DNA of 64,000 nt from an uncultured bacterium. GTDB lineage: Bacteria; Actinomycetota; Coriobacteriia; Coriobacteriales; Coriobacteriaceae. Both the position numbers and the translations under genes were made by a program. Below the pieces are notes generated by a model, which made no database searches, had not been told where the DNA came from, and saw nothing but the letters and a program-made list of their open reading frames with translations. The stretch is taken from contig CAJMMD010000007.1 in assembly GCA_905214465.1 (NCBI GenBank), forward strand, positions 1-64,000, given 5' to 3'. Shown piece by piece: positions 10,278 to 18,164 of this stretch. Every line of letters begins with the position of its first letter. The first letter of the stretch is position 1.

Positions 10278-10364
10278 ACTCATTGGGGACAGACTTAAAT
10301 GACCAGCTTTAATACGACTAGGCTGTCCCCAACGACTGGTCATTTAAGTCTGTCCCCAATGAGT
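10278..10364. repeat. 29-bp inverted repeat between metK and gltX
   Basis: Arms at 10278-10306 and 10336-10364 are perfect 29-base reverse complements; a further partial copy of the outer end (cccaatgagtagg) follows at about 10366-10378. It occupies the centre of the divergent metK/gltX gap, so it overlaps or adjoins their promoters. The arms contain ggggacagacttaaatgacc, which reads like a dispersed intergenic element. Confidence 0.85.
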
Positions 10365-10459
10365 ACCCAATGAGTAGGTCGGTGCCCTTTGTGCGGAGGT
10401 TGCATTGTTGCTTTATACTGGTGCGGTTAGACATCCATCCTGCAATCGAGGAGATTTCC

Positions 10460-11935
10460 ATGGCATCAGACGTTCGCGTCCGCTTTGCACCCTCACCGAC
10501 GGGCAAGCTGCACATCGGCGGCGCCCGCACCGCTATCTATAACTGGGCTTTCGCCCGCGCAAACGGCGGCACGTTCATCCTGCGCATCGACGACACCGAC
10601 CCCACCCGTTCCACCGACGAGAACACGCAGATCATCCTGCGCGCCATGCGTTGGTTGGGCCTGGACTGGGACGAGGGCCCCGAGGTGGGCGGCGACTATG
10701 GCCCCTACGCACAGACCGAGCGCCTGGACCTGTACAAGCAGGCCGCCCAGAAGCTCTGGGACGAGGGCAAGGCCTATCCCTGCTTCTGCACCAAGGAGCA
10801 GCTCGACGCCGATCGCAAGGCCGCCCAGGAGCGTAAGGACCCCTTCCAGGGCTATCAGCGCCGCTGCCGCGATCTTGATCCCGAGGAGGCACGCCGCCGC
10901 ATCGAGGCCGGCGAGCCCTACGTCCTGCGCATCAAGGTGCCCGAGGACCGCGGCGACGTCGTTATCCACGACGCCGTCCACGGCGAGGTGACCTTCGATG
11001 CCAAGGAACTTGACGACTTTGTCATCTTCCGCTCCGACGGCACGCCCACGTATAACTTCGCGACCGTCGTCGACGACGCCATGATGAAGATTACCCACGT
11101 CATCCGCGGCGACGACCATCTGTCCAACACCCCGCGCCAGGTCATGGTCTACGAGGCCCTCGGTGCGCCCGTGCCTACGTTCGCCCACATCTCCATGATC
11201 TTGGGTGCCGACGGCAAGAAGCTTTCCAAGCGCCACGGTGCCACCTCGGTGGAGGAGTACCGCGACGCCGGTTACCTGTCCGACGCCTTCGTCAACTATC
11301 TGGCGCTGCTCGGCTGGTCGCTCGACGGCGAGACCACGATCATCCCGCGCGATGTCCTGGCCAGCAAGTTCTCGCTCGACCGCATCTCCAAGAACCCGGC
11401 TACCTTCGACCCCAAGAAGCTCGACTGGGTAAATGCTGAGTACATCAACGGCATGTCCGACGCTCAGTTTGCCGACGAGATCATGGTTCCCGAGCTGCAC
11501 GAGGCGGGTCTCATCGAGGGTAATGTCGAGTACGGGGAGGACTGGATTGACGCGCTTGCCGCCATCGTCAAGCCGCGCACCAAGATGCCGGCCGATGCCG
11601 TGAACGTCGCCTCTCCCATCTTTGCTACGGCCGAGACGCTCGAGTATGACGAGAAGTCTGTTAACAAGGGCCTGGCCAAGGAAGGCATGGGCGCCATTCT
11701 GGATGCCGCCAAGGCCGCGCTCGAGGGCGTGGACGAGTGGACGGCTGCCAACATCGACGCCGCGCTTGAGCCGCTGCCCGAGCAGATGGACCTTAAGAAG
11801 CGCGTGGTGTTCCAGGCCGTGCGCGTCGCCGTCTGCGGCAACATGGTGAGCCCCCCGCTGGGCGAGACCATGGCGCTCGTCGGCCGCGACGACTGCCTGG
11901 CACGCATCGACCGCGCCCGCACGATGGCGCTATAG
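10460..11935 (+). CDS. gltX: Glutamyl-tRNA synthetase
   Basis: Class I aminoacyl-tRNA synthetase charging tRNA-Glu. The start is taken at 10460, MASDVRVRFAPSPTGKLHIGG, preceded by gaggag; an upstream in-frame extension lacks family similarity. Visible motifs: HIGG (HIGH class motif) near residue 18 and KLSKRHG (KMSKS-like motif) near 255, with the ATP-site stretch VIRGDDHLSNTPRQ before it. Length 491 aa is normal. Whether it is discriminating or charges tRNA-Gln as well cannot be read; no gatCAB genes are in the window. Confidence 0.97.
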   Translation: MASDVRVRFAPSPTGKLHIGGARTAIYNWAFARANGGTFILRIDDTDPTRSTDENTQIILRAMRWLGLDWDEGPEVGGDYGPYAQTERLDLYKQAAQKLWDEGKAYPCFCTKEQLDADRKAAQERKDPFQGYQRRCRDLDPEEARRRIEAGEPYVLRIKVPEDRGDVVIHDAVHGEVTFDAKELDDFVIFRSDGTPTYNFATVVDDAMMKITHVIRGDDHLSNTPRQVMVYEALGAPVPTFAHISMILGADGKKLSKRHGATSVEEYRDAGYLSDAFVNYLALLGWSLDGETTIIPRDVLASKFSLDRISKNPATFDPKKLDWVNAEYINGMSDAQFADEIMVPELHEAGLIEGNVEYGEDWIDALAAIVKPRTKMPADAVNVASPIFATAETLEYDEKSVNKGLAKEGMGAILDAAKAALEGVDEWTAANIDAALEPLPEQMDLKKRVVFQAVRVAVCGNMVSPPLGETMALVGRDDCLARIDRARTMAL

Positions 11936-11958
11936 TAGACGCGTAAACGCATGTATCC

Positions 11959-11984
11959 GAGCCCCGTTCCCCCGAGCGGGGCTC
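11959..11984 (+). terminator. gltX terminator
   Basis: Stem gagccccg (11959-11966) with cggggctc (11977-11984), followed by cttgttt on the plus strand, 24 bases after the gltX stop. Confidence 0.8.
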
Positions 11985-12011
11985 TTGTTTCTGTACCGAT
12001 GAGTGGGTTGC

Positions 12012-12113
12012 TGGGACAAAATAATCAGTAGTGTTTGTCCCATGTTCGAGTGACGCAACAAGCTCGACACTCGTATCGGCCATGGGACAAACTCTACTGA
12101 TTATTTTGTCCCA
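12012..12113. repeat. 33-bp imperfect inverted repeat upstream of priA
   Basis: Arms 12012-12044 and 12081-12113 match as reverse complements over 33 bases with one mismatch; the inner spacer holds a smaller cgagtg/cactcg pairing. It lies directly between the gltX terminator and the priA start. The arm sequence (tgggacaaaataatcag) is unrelated to the repeats near metK or def, although the arrangement is the same. Confidence 0.82.
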
Positions 12114-12145
12114 CCCCTTTCAGGTCCGTTCGTTAGAGGTGGTGT

Positions 12146-14572
12146 ATGGCTCAACAACTGTCGCTGTTTGGTTCGCCGGAACCGGAGGAAGCTCCGGTGA
12201 AGCCCAAGCCTGCGCCCGAGCCCCCTGCCGCCTACACGAGCGTGGTTCTCGATATCCCCACTCGCGCGCTGTCCGAACCGTTTGCTTACGGCATCCCCGA
12301 GTCCCTTGCCGACGAGGCCCAGGTCGGATCGACGGTCCTGGTCCACTTTGGCAACCGTGCTGCCGCAGGCTACATCGTCGACATTGCGCCCGAGCTGGGC
12401 GACCTGCAAGGCAACAACGCCCTCGATCCTTCGCGCATTAAGCCCGTCGAAGCCATCCTCAGCAAACCGCTCTTTACCGCCGAGGCTGCCCGCATCGCGC
12501 ACTGGATGAGCCGCGAGTACGTCGCAACGCTTTCCGAGTGCCTGCGCCTGTTTTTGCCTCCGGGCGGTAGCCCGCGCGTGGTCAAGGGCGATGACGGCGC
12601 ATGGTCGGTTGAGCGTCCCGCCGTCAAGCCAATTCAAAACCGCTGGGTGATGCTTACGCCCGAAGGCTTTGACTACACGCCGCCCAAGTCCGCGGTCCGC
12701 CAGCGCCAACTCATCGAGGCGCTCCAGTGCGGACCGGTCACGACTCGCGACCTCAACCTTCTCTATAACAGTATGTCGGCGACCATCAAGTCGCTCGAAA
12801 AACGCGGCGTCGTGGTGGTGGAAGAGCGCCGCGCCTGGCGTGGCTGCAGCGAGCAGACCACGCTGTCCTCGGCAAGCGGCAAGGCGCCGGTCTCCCTTAC
12901 CAACGGCCAGCAACAGGCACTCGCGCAGATTGAGCGCGCCCGTCTGGACGCTCATGGCGACGTGGTGCTGGTCGACGGCGTCACCGGCTCCGGCAAAACC
13001 GAGGTTTACCTCTCCGCCATCGAGCGCGTGCTCGCAGCCGGTCGCTCGGCCTGCGTGCTGGTGCCCGAGATTTCGCTGACGGCCCAGACCGTCGGCCGCT
13101 TCCGTTCGCGCTTTGGCGAGACGGTCGCCGTGTTCCATTCGCGGCTTTCGGCCGGCGAGCGCCTGGACCAGTGGGATATGGTTGCCAGCGGTGCGGCCCG
13201 CGTGGTCGTCGGCGCACGTTCGGCGCTCTTTTGCCCGCTTGGCGACCTGGGCCTCATCATCATTGACGAGGAGCACGAGACCAGCTACAAGCAGGGGTCC
13301 AGTCCGCGCTACCATGCGCGCGAGGTGGCAGCTGAGATGGCGCGCCGCTATCGCTGCCCGCTCGTGCTGGGGTCGGCCACGCCTTCTGCCGAGGCCCTCG
13401 ACCGCTGCCGCCGCGGCATGTATAACGGTGCCACCTGGACGCGTGTCGAGATGCCCGAGCGCCCCGGACACGCCGTGCTGCCTACGGTCCGCATTGCCGA
13501 CCTGCGTCGCGAGTTCGCACACGGCAGCCGCTCCATGTTCTCAAAACCCTTGATGGAGGGATTGGAGCGTGTGGTCGAGCGCCGCGAGAAGGCCGTGTTG
13601 CTGCATAACCGCCGTGGCTTTGCGCCATTCCTGATGTGCCGCGAGTGCGGCTGCGTCCCCACCTGCAACCACTGCTCCACAGCGCTTACGTATCACGAGC
13701 GCACACACACGCTGCAGTGTCACACATGCGGTTCGTCTTGGCGCGTGCAGCCGTATCCCGCGCCCACGAGCCGTTGCCCCAAATGTGGCAGTCGCTACCT
13801 GGCAAAAATGGGCCTGGGCACGCAGCAGATCGAGGACGCACTGCACCAGTTGCTTCCCGAGGACGTCGCCATTATTCGCATGGATGCCGATTCCACGCGT
13901 GGCAAGGATGCGCACAAAAAGCTGCTCGAGCAGTTCGATGCGGCGGATTGCGCCGTGTTGCTGGGTACCCAGATGATCGCTAAAGGTCTCGATTTTCCCG
14001 AGGTCACGCTCGTGGGCGTGGTCAATGCCGACTTTGCCCTCAAGATGCCCGATTTTAGAGCAGGGGAGCGCGCTTACGATCTGCTGGAGCAGGTCGCGGG
14101 CCGTGCCGGTCGCGGCGATCGTCCCGGCGAGGTCATCATCCAGACCTATCTGCCCGAGGACCCGGTTATTCGCGCCGTCGCTAAGCACGACCGTTCGATC
14201 TTTACCGACTACGACCTGGACCAGCGCCGCGAAGCCCTGTATCCACCGTTCGTGCGTCTGGTCAACATTTTGGTGTGGTCGGCGAACCGAGACGACGCGC
14301 AGGACTACATTGGGCGCATTGCAAAGCTTCTTAAGCGCCGCTGGCATGCCGCCGCGCCCGATTTTTTGCGGGCGGGGAGTGCCGTGCCGCAGGTGCTAGG
14401 CCCGGCTTCGTGTGTAATCGAGAGAGCCAAGGACCGTTACCGCTTCCATCTGCTTGTGAAGTCGCCCGTGGGGTACCATGTCTCTGATGATATCGACGCC
14501 TGCCTCAAAGAGGTGGGCTCTGTGCGCGGCGTGAGCGTGAGCGTTGACGTCGACGCCTATGATTTGATGTAA
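12146..14572 (+). CDS. priA: Primosomal protein N', replication-restart helicase
   Basis: Superfamily 2 helicase that reloads the replisome at stalled forks. In 808 aa: a DNA-binding N-terminal domain; Walker A GVTGSGKTEVYL near 280; DEEH box (IIIDEEHETSYKQ) near 372; then four zinc-binding CxxC pairs in the CRECG to CPKCG region near 505-550; and helicase motifs V/VI (GTQMIAKGLDFP, QVAGRAGRG) near 610-655. The start at 12146 gives MAQQLSLFGSPEPEE, an unusual Pro/Glu/Lys-rich N-terminal lead of about 30 residues before the domain. It ends 12 bases before def, consistent with a priA-def-fmt-rsmB gene order seen widely. Confidence 0.97.
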   Translation: MAQQLSLFGSPEPEEAPVKPKPAPEPPAAYTSVVLDIPTRALSEPFAYGIPESLADEAQVGSTVLVHFGNRAAAGYIVDIAPELGDLQGNNALDPSRIKPVEAILSKPLFTAEAARIAHWMSREYVATLSECLRLFLPPGGSPRVVKGDDGAWSVERPAVKPIQNRWVMLTPEGFDYTPPKSAVRQRQLIEALQCGPVTTRDLNLLYNSMSATIKSLEKRGVVVVEERRAWRGCSEQTTLSSASGKAPVSLTNGQQQALAQIERARLDAHGDVVLVDGVTGSGKTEVYLSAIERVLAAGRSACVLVPEISLTAQTVGRFRSRFGETVAVFHSRLSAGERLDQWDMVASGAARVVVGARSALFCPLGDLGLIIIDEEHETSYKQGSSPRYHAREVAAEMARRYRCPLVLGSATPSAEALDRCRRGMYNGATWTRVEMPERPGHAVLPTVRIADLRREFAHGSRSMFSKPLMEGLERVVERREKAVLLHNRRGFAPFLMCRECGCVPTCNHCSTALTYHERTHTLQCHTCGSSWRVQPYPAPTSRCPKCGSRYLAKMGLGTQQIEDALHQLLPEDVAIIRMDADSTRGKDAHKKLLEQFDAADCAVLLGTQMIAKGLDFPEVTLVGVVNADFALKMPDFRAGERAYDLLEQVAGRAGRGDRPGEVIIQTYLPEDPVIRAVAKHDRSIFTDYDLDQRREALYPPFVRLVNILVWSANRDDAQDYIGRIAKLLKRRWHAAAPDFLRAGSAVPQVLGPASCVIERAKDRYRFHLLVKSPVGYHVSDDIDACLKEVGSVRGVSVSVDVDAYDLM

Positions 14573-14590
14573 CAACCCGAAAGGATGGCC

Positions 14591-15127
14591 ATGGAAGCCA
14601 ACGGAATCGTACTGTCGCCCGACCCTCGTCTGCGCCAGGAGTGCGCCGTCATCGAGGAGATCACCCCGGCGATCGAGGCGCTTGCCGAGAAGATGAAGAA
14701 GATGATGTTCGAGAACGGCGGCTGCGGCCTCGCTGCTCCGCAGATCGGCGAGCTTATTCAGCTCGTCACCATCGACTGCGACTACAGCGACAAGAACGAC
14801 TACGACCCGTACGTGCTCATCAACCCCGTGATTGTGGAGCAGAGCGACCATATGGTGCCGTTTAGCGAGGGCTGCCTGTCCATCCCTGGCATTAGCTGCG
14901 AGATCGAGCGTCCCGACCATGTCGTCGTCGAGGCGTACGACTTGGACGCCAACCTGATTCGCTACGAGGCCTCGGGCGACCTCTTCTGCGTGTGTCTGCA
15001 GCACGAGATCGATCACCTGCACGGCAACACCATGTTCGAGCGCCTTAAGCCTATGCAGAGGCTCAAGGCCGTCAAGGAGTACCAGGACGCCCTGGCCCGC
15101 GGCGCTCGACCGGGCGAGACTGAGTAG
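14591..15127 (+). CDS. def: Peptide deformylase
   Basis: Removes the formyl group from nascent proteins, the partner activity of Fmt encoded next. The three PDF motifs are present: GGCGLAAPQIG near residue 43, EGCLSIPG near 95, and QHEIDHLHG near 137, with Cys and the two His as metal ligands. Two ATGs compete, 14585 and 14591; the aaagg box abuts the first and is 6 bases from the second, so I use 14591 (178 aa). A long inverted repeat separates it from fmt. Confidence 0.96.
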   Translation: MEANGIVLSPDPRLRQECAVIEEITPAIEALAEKMKKMMFENGGCGLAAPQIGELIQLVTIDCDYSDKNDYDPYVLINPVIVEQSDHMVPFSEGCLSIPGISCEIERPDHVVVEAYDLDANLIRYEASGDLFCVCLQHEIDHLHGNTMFERLKPMQRLKAVKEYQDALARGARPGETE

Positions 15128-15135
15128 GTCTCACC

Positions 15136-15237
15136 GTCCCCGGTGCTGAGCGCCCACATATCATCCCGTGCTCAAACATTCTCGCTTCGCTGCGAAACTG
15201 CGCGCGGGACGATATGTGGGCGCTCAGCACCGGGGAC
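15136..15237. repeat. 27-33-bp inverted repeat between def and fmt
   Basis: Arms 15136-15162 and 15211-15237 are perfect 27-base reverse complements; pairing continues inward to 15168/15205 with one mismatch. The loop contains a small tcgc/gcga hairpin. The rest of the 329-base def-fmt gap is T-rich and has no convincing gene. Confidence 0.85.
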
Positions 15238-15456
15238 TGCGTTGTTCTGGCTCGTTTCGCCCGGGTGCCGTTGGGCCAGGGATGGGCGTCTTTGCTGATA
15301 GGACTTTGTTGAGAGGGAGCTGCTTTCATGCGGCTCTTTCTTTGTTTTTGGGTATATTTGTTCTTGTTGAATTGTTCTTGCGGCTGGGCGCGCATGCGGC
15401 CTGGAACGCTTCTTTTGTAGCCGTCTCGGCTCGTTATTGAGAGGAGACAAACTTAT

Positions 15457-16377
15457 ATGCGTATTGTGTTTATGGGTACGCCTGATTTTGCTGTGCCTTC
15501 TTTGACTTCGCTTGTTGAGGCTGGGAATGAGATTGCGCTTGTTGTTACTCGTCCTGATGCTGTTCGCGGACGTGGTAAGAAGCTGGAGCCGTCTCCTGTT
15601 AAGGCTAAGGCGCTGGAGCTGGGGTTGCCGGTTGTTGAGGCTAATCGTATGACGCCTGAGGTTGTTGAGGTGCTCAAGGCTGCGCAGGCGGATATTTTCT
15701 GTGTGGCTGCCTATGGCTGCATTTTGCCCGATGAGGTGCTGCATATGGCGCCGCTTGGTATTGTGAATGTTCATGCGTCCTTGCTGCCTCGTTGGCGTGG
15801 GGCTGCTCCTATTCAGCGTGCGATTCTCGCTGGTGATGAGGTTGCTGGCGTTTCAATCATGCGCATCGGGCATGGTGTGGATACTGGTGCTTATTGTGCT
15901 CAGGCTTCCACGTCGGTTGCCGGTAAGCATGCTGAGCCGCTGACCATGGAGCTTGGTGAGCTTGGCGGCAAACTGCTTGCCGATACGCTTCCTTCTCTTG
16001 CCGATGGCACCGCCGTGTGGACTGAACAGGATGAGGCGCTCGTTACCCATGCTGCCAAGATTTCCAAGCAGGAGATGCGCCTGGATCCGCAGATGGCGGC
16101 GCTCGATTGCGTGCGCCACGTGCTGGCTTCGTCCGACACCGCCCCTGCCCGTTGCATCATCGCTGGCAAGACCGTGCGCGTGCTCGATGCTGCGACTGCC
16201 GACGTGTCGCTTGCCGCGGGCAACGTTCTCGTTCAGTCCAAGCGCGTCTACCTGGGTCTTTCCGATGGAGCTGTTGAGCTGCTCGAGGTTAAGCCCGACG
16301 GCAAGCGTGCTATGGCCGCTTCTGCTTGGGCTGCTGGCCTGCAGGGTGCCGATCTTATCTGGGGTGTTTTGTCATGA
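15457..16377 (+). CDS. fmt: Methionyl-tRNA formyltransferase
   Basis: Formylates initiator Met-tRNA using 10-formyl-THF. The 306-aa product shows MRIVFMGTPDFAVPSL at the N-terminus, the catalytic-site region with HASLLPRWRGAAPI near 106-119, and a C-terminal OB-fold region. The catalytic Asn/His/Asp context (NVHASLLP, and IMRIGHGVDTG) is intact. Codon use is odd: the first half strongly favours codons ending in T (gtt, gct, cgt, ctt) in a window where C/G-ending codons dominate, returning to normal in the second half. The stop overlaps the rsmB start (ATGA). Confidence 0.97.
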   Translation: MRIVFMGTPDFAVPSLTSLVEAGNEIALVVTRPDAVRGRGKKLEPSPVKAKALELGLPVVEANRMTPEVVEVLKAAQADIFCVAAYGCILPDEVLHMAPLGIVNVHASLLPRWRGAAPIQRAILAGDEVAGVSIMRIGHGVDTGAYCAQASTSVAGKHAEPLTMELGELGGKLLADTLPSLADGTAVWTEQDEALVTHAAKISKQEMRLDPQMAALDCVRHVLASSDTAPARCIIAGKTVRVLDAATADVSLAAGNVLVQSKRVYLGLSDGAVELLEVKPDGKRAMAASAWAAGLQGADLIWGVLS

Positions 16378-17777
16378 GCAAGCTGTCTCCCGCGCGCAAG
16401 CTTGCGCTCGATGTGCTGATGGAGGCCGATCGCCGCGGTATGTATGCGCGCGACGTGCTGTCCTCTCGCGCATCGGCCAAGGCTATTGACCAGCGCGATT
16501 CCGCTTTTGCCGCCCGCTTGGCGCTGGGTGTTGCCGCCACTCAGGGTATTTTGGACGAGTTGCTCGATCAGTTTCTCGATAAGCCTAAAAAGGTCGCGCC
16601 CCGTGTGCGCATGGCACTTCGTATCTCGGCCTTCGAGATGCTCTATTTGCATACTCCGGGTCGCGTTGCGGTGAGTCAGGGCGTTGAACTCGTACGCAGC
16701 GGTGCTAAGTCTGCCGCTGGCTTGGCCAATGCTGTGCTGCATAAGGTTGCGGACAACGTCGAGGATTTTGCCGCCGCGGCGGATGCCGATGAGTCCGAAC
16801 GTCGTCTGCTGCGTCTGTCTCGCCTGATGGGACTGCCGCGCTGGCTGTGCGCTCGCATTATGGCATCGTTCGACACGCCCGAGGGCACGCTCAACTTTGC
16901 CGGTAATCTGGCCCCTGCGCCGCTGGCTCTGCATGAGAACGCCTTTGCGATCAAGCCCGATCCGCTTATCTCTCAGCTTGTGGCGCCCGTGTTCCCGGGT
17001 TGCCATGCGCCGGTCGATGCTCAGGTTACGGTTGCGTCCGGTGTGTTTGAGCGTGCTGCTGCCGTTGCCTCGGACCTTAACGCCCAGCTCATCGCTACCG
17101 CGGCGACGCGTCCCGGGCGTTGCCTGGAGATCGGTGCCGGCCGCGGCACCAAGACCTATGTGATGATGTGCCAGGCCAAGCGTGCCGGGTATGAGCGTCA
17201 GCATACCGCGCTCGATCTGCACGATCGCAAGTGCGATCAGAATCTCGCGCGCCTGCATAAGGCTGGTATTACGGGTGTTCGCACGGTTTCGGGCGATGCT
17301 TGCGAGCTCGATGCGGTCCTTACGTCGTTTGATGCCATGCTTGGCAAACCTGCCCTGTTCGATACAGTGTTTATCGATGCCCCGTGCTCGGGCACCGGCA
17401 CCATGCGCCGTCATCCCGAGATTCCGTGGCGCCTTGCCGAAAGCGACGTGACGTGCGAGTTGCCCAAGCTGCAACTGACTATGCTCAAAGAGGCCTCCGC
17501 GCGCGTGGCCGTTGGCGGCGAGCTCATCTATGCGACGTGCTCGGTTTTCGACGAGGAGAACACGCAGGTCGTGGAAGCGTTCTTGAGCTCTCCCGAGGGT
17601 ACCGGTTTTAGCCTGGAGCCGCTCTCCGAGGCGCAGATTCTGCAACTTCCCGAGTTCGATCCGGCCAAGAAGCTCGTCTCCGTACGCCAAAACGACCGAG
17701 GCCTCTTCCAAAGCGTGCCGGTAAACGCCGACTCCTACGACGGCCACTTCTGCGCCAGGCTAGTGCGCAACTCATAG
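16374..17777 (+). CDS. rsmB: 16S rRNA (cytosine-967-C5) methyltransferase
   Basis: RsmB/Sun family. The start is the ATG at 16374 overlapping the fmt stop; upstream in-frame codons belong to fmt sequence. In 467 aa: an N-terminal NusB-like RNA-binding domain (about 5-140), a linker, then a Rossmann methyltransferase with CLEIGAGRGTKT as the SAM loop near 250, DAPCSGTGTMRRHPE (motif IV, Cys) near 335, and YATCSVFDEEN (motif VI, catalytic Cys) near 385. The gene order def-fmt-rsmB is conserved in many bacteria. Confidence 0.95.
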   Translation: MSKLSPARKLALDVLMEADRRGMYARDVLSSRASAKAIDQRDSAFAARLALGVAATQGILDELLDQFLDKPKKVAPRVRMALRISAFEMLYLHTPGRVAVSQGVELVRSGAKSAAGLANAVLHKVADNVEDFAAAADADESERRLLRLSRLMGLPRWLCARIMASFDTPEGTLNFAGNLAPAPLALHENAFAIKPDPLISQLVAPVFPGCHAPVDAQVTVASGVFERAAAVASDLNAQLIATAATRPGRCLEIGAGRGTKTYVMMCQAKRAGYERQHTALDLHDRKCDQNLARLHKAGITGVRTVSGDACELDAVLTSFDAMLGKPALFDTVFIDAPCSGTGTMRRHPEIPWRLAESDVTCELPKLQLTMLKEASARVAVGGELIYATCSVFDEENTQVVEAFLSSPEGTGFSLEPLSEAQILQLPEFDPAKKLVSVRQNDRGLFQSVPVNADSYDGHFCARLVRNS

Positions 17778-17800
17778 AGCTATCCATAGCGCAAAGAAAT

Positions 17801-17830
17801 AGCCCCGCGATCGGTGCTGGTCGCGGGGCT
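17801..17830. terminator. Bidirectional terminator between rsmB and the zinc-ribbon gene
   Basis: Stem agccccgcga (17801-17810) with tcgcggggct (17821-17830). It is placed between two convergent genes and likely serves both. Confidence 0.78.
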
Positions 17831-17839
17831 GATTGGTTT

Positions 17840-18076
17840 CTAGTGGCTGTGTGGGCAGTTGGCGCAGCAGCCACTCGTGGCGCTGGTGCTTGAGCCACCG
17901 CTGCGCTGGTCGGTGTTGTAGAAGCCGCTGCCCTCAAACTTGATGCCGCTGGCCGAGAACGTCTTGGCGGCCGGAGCACCGCAGTTGGGGCACACGACCT
18001 CGGGGGTCTCGGACATGGGATGCTCAACCTCAAACACGTTGCCGCAGCTCGAGCACTTGTAATCGTAGCGCGCCAT
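17840..18076 (-). CDS. FmdB-type zinc-ribbon protein
   Basis: Small 78-aa protein with the FmdB/CxxC_CXXC regulatory-protein fold: ARYDYKCSSCGNVFEV with a first CxxC at about 8-11, then CPNCG near 29-33 forming the second half of the zinc site, followed by FSASGIKFEGSGFYNTD, the family tail. The extreme C-terminus adds SGCCANCPHSH, more cysteines and histidines that could bind another metal. Function of the family is poorly defined. Good aaggaag ribosome site. It is separated from the GH13-GH77 gene by a terminator. Confidence 0.88.
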   Translation of the reverse strand: MARYDYKCSSCGNVFEVEHPMSETPEVVCPNCGAPAAKTFSASGIKFEGSGFYNTDQRSGGSSTSATSGCCANCPHSH

Positions 18077-18098
18077 AATACTTCCTTTTCAGCACAAA

Positions 18099-18120
18099 GC
18101 GGGCAGATTGCTCTGCCCGC
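18099..18120 (-). terminator. Terminator after the GH13-GH77 gene
   Basis: Stem gcgggcag (18099-18106) with ctgcccgc (18113-18120), followed on the minus strand by tttgtg. It is flanked by an A-run on the other side, so it is partly bidirectional. Confidence 0.72.
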
Positions 18121-18164
18121 AAAAATTCAAACGTCTGTAACTGTACCCTATATCGGGCGTTTTA

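Noticed and set aside
12101..13522. Long minus-strand open frame opposite priA
   Set aside because: Arg/His/Ala-rich shadow translation of GC-rich coding DNA; priA on the other strand has intact family motifs throughout.
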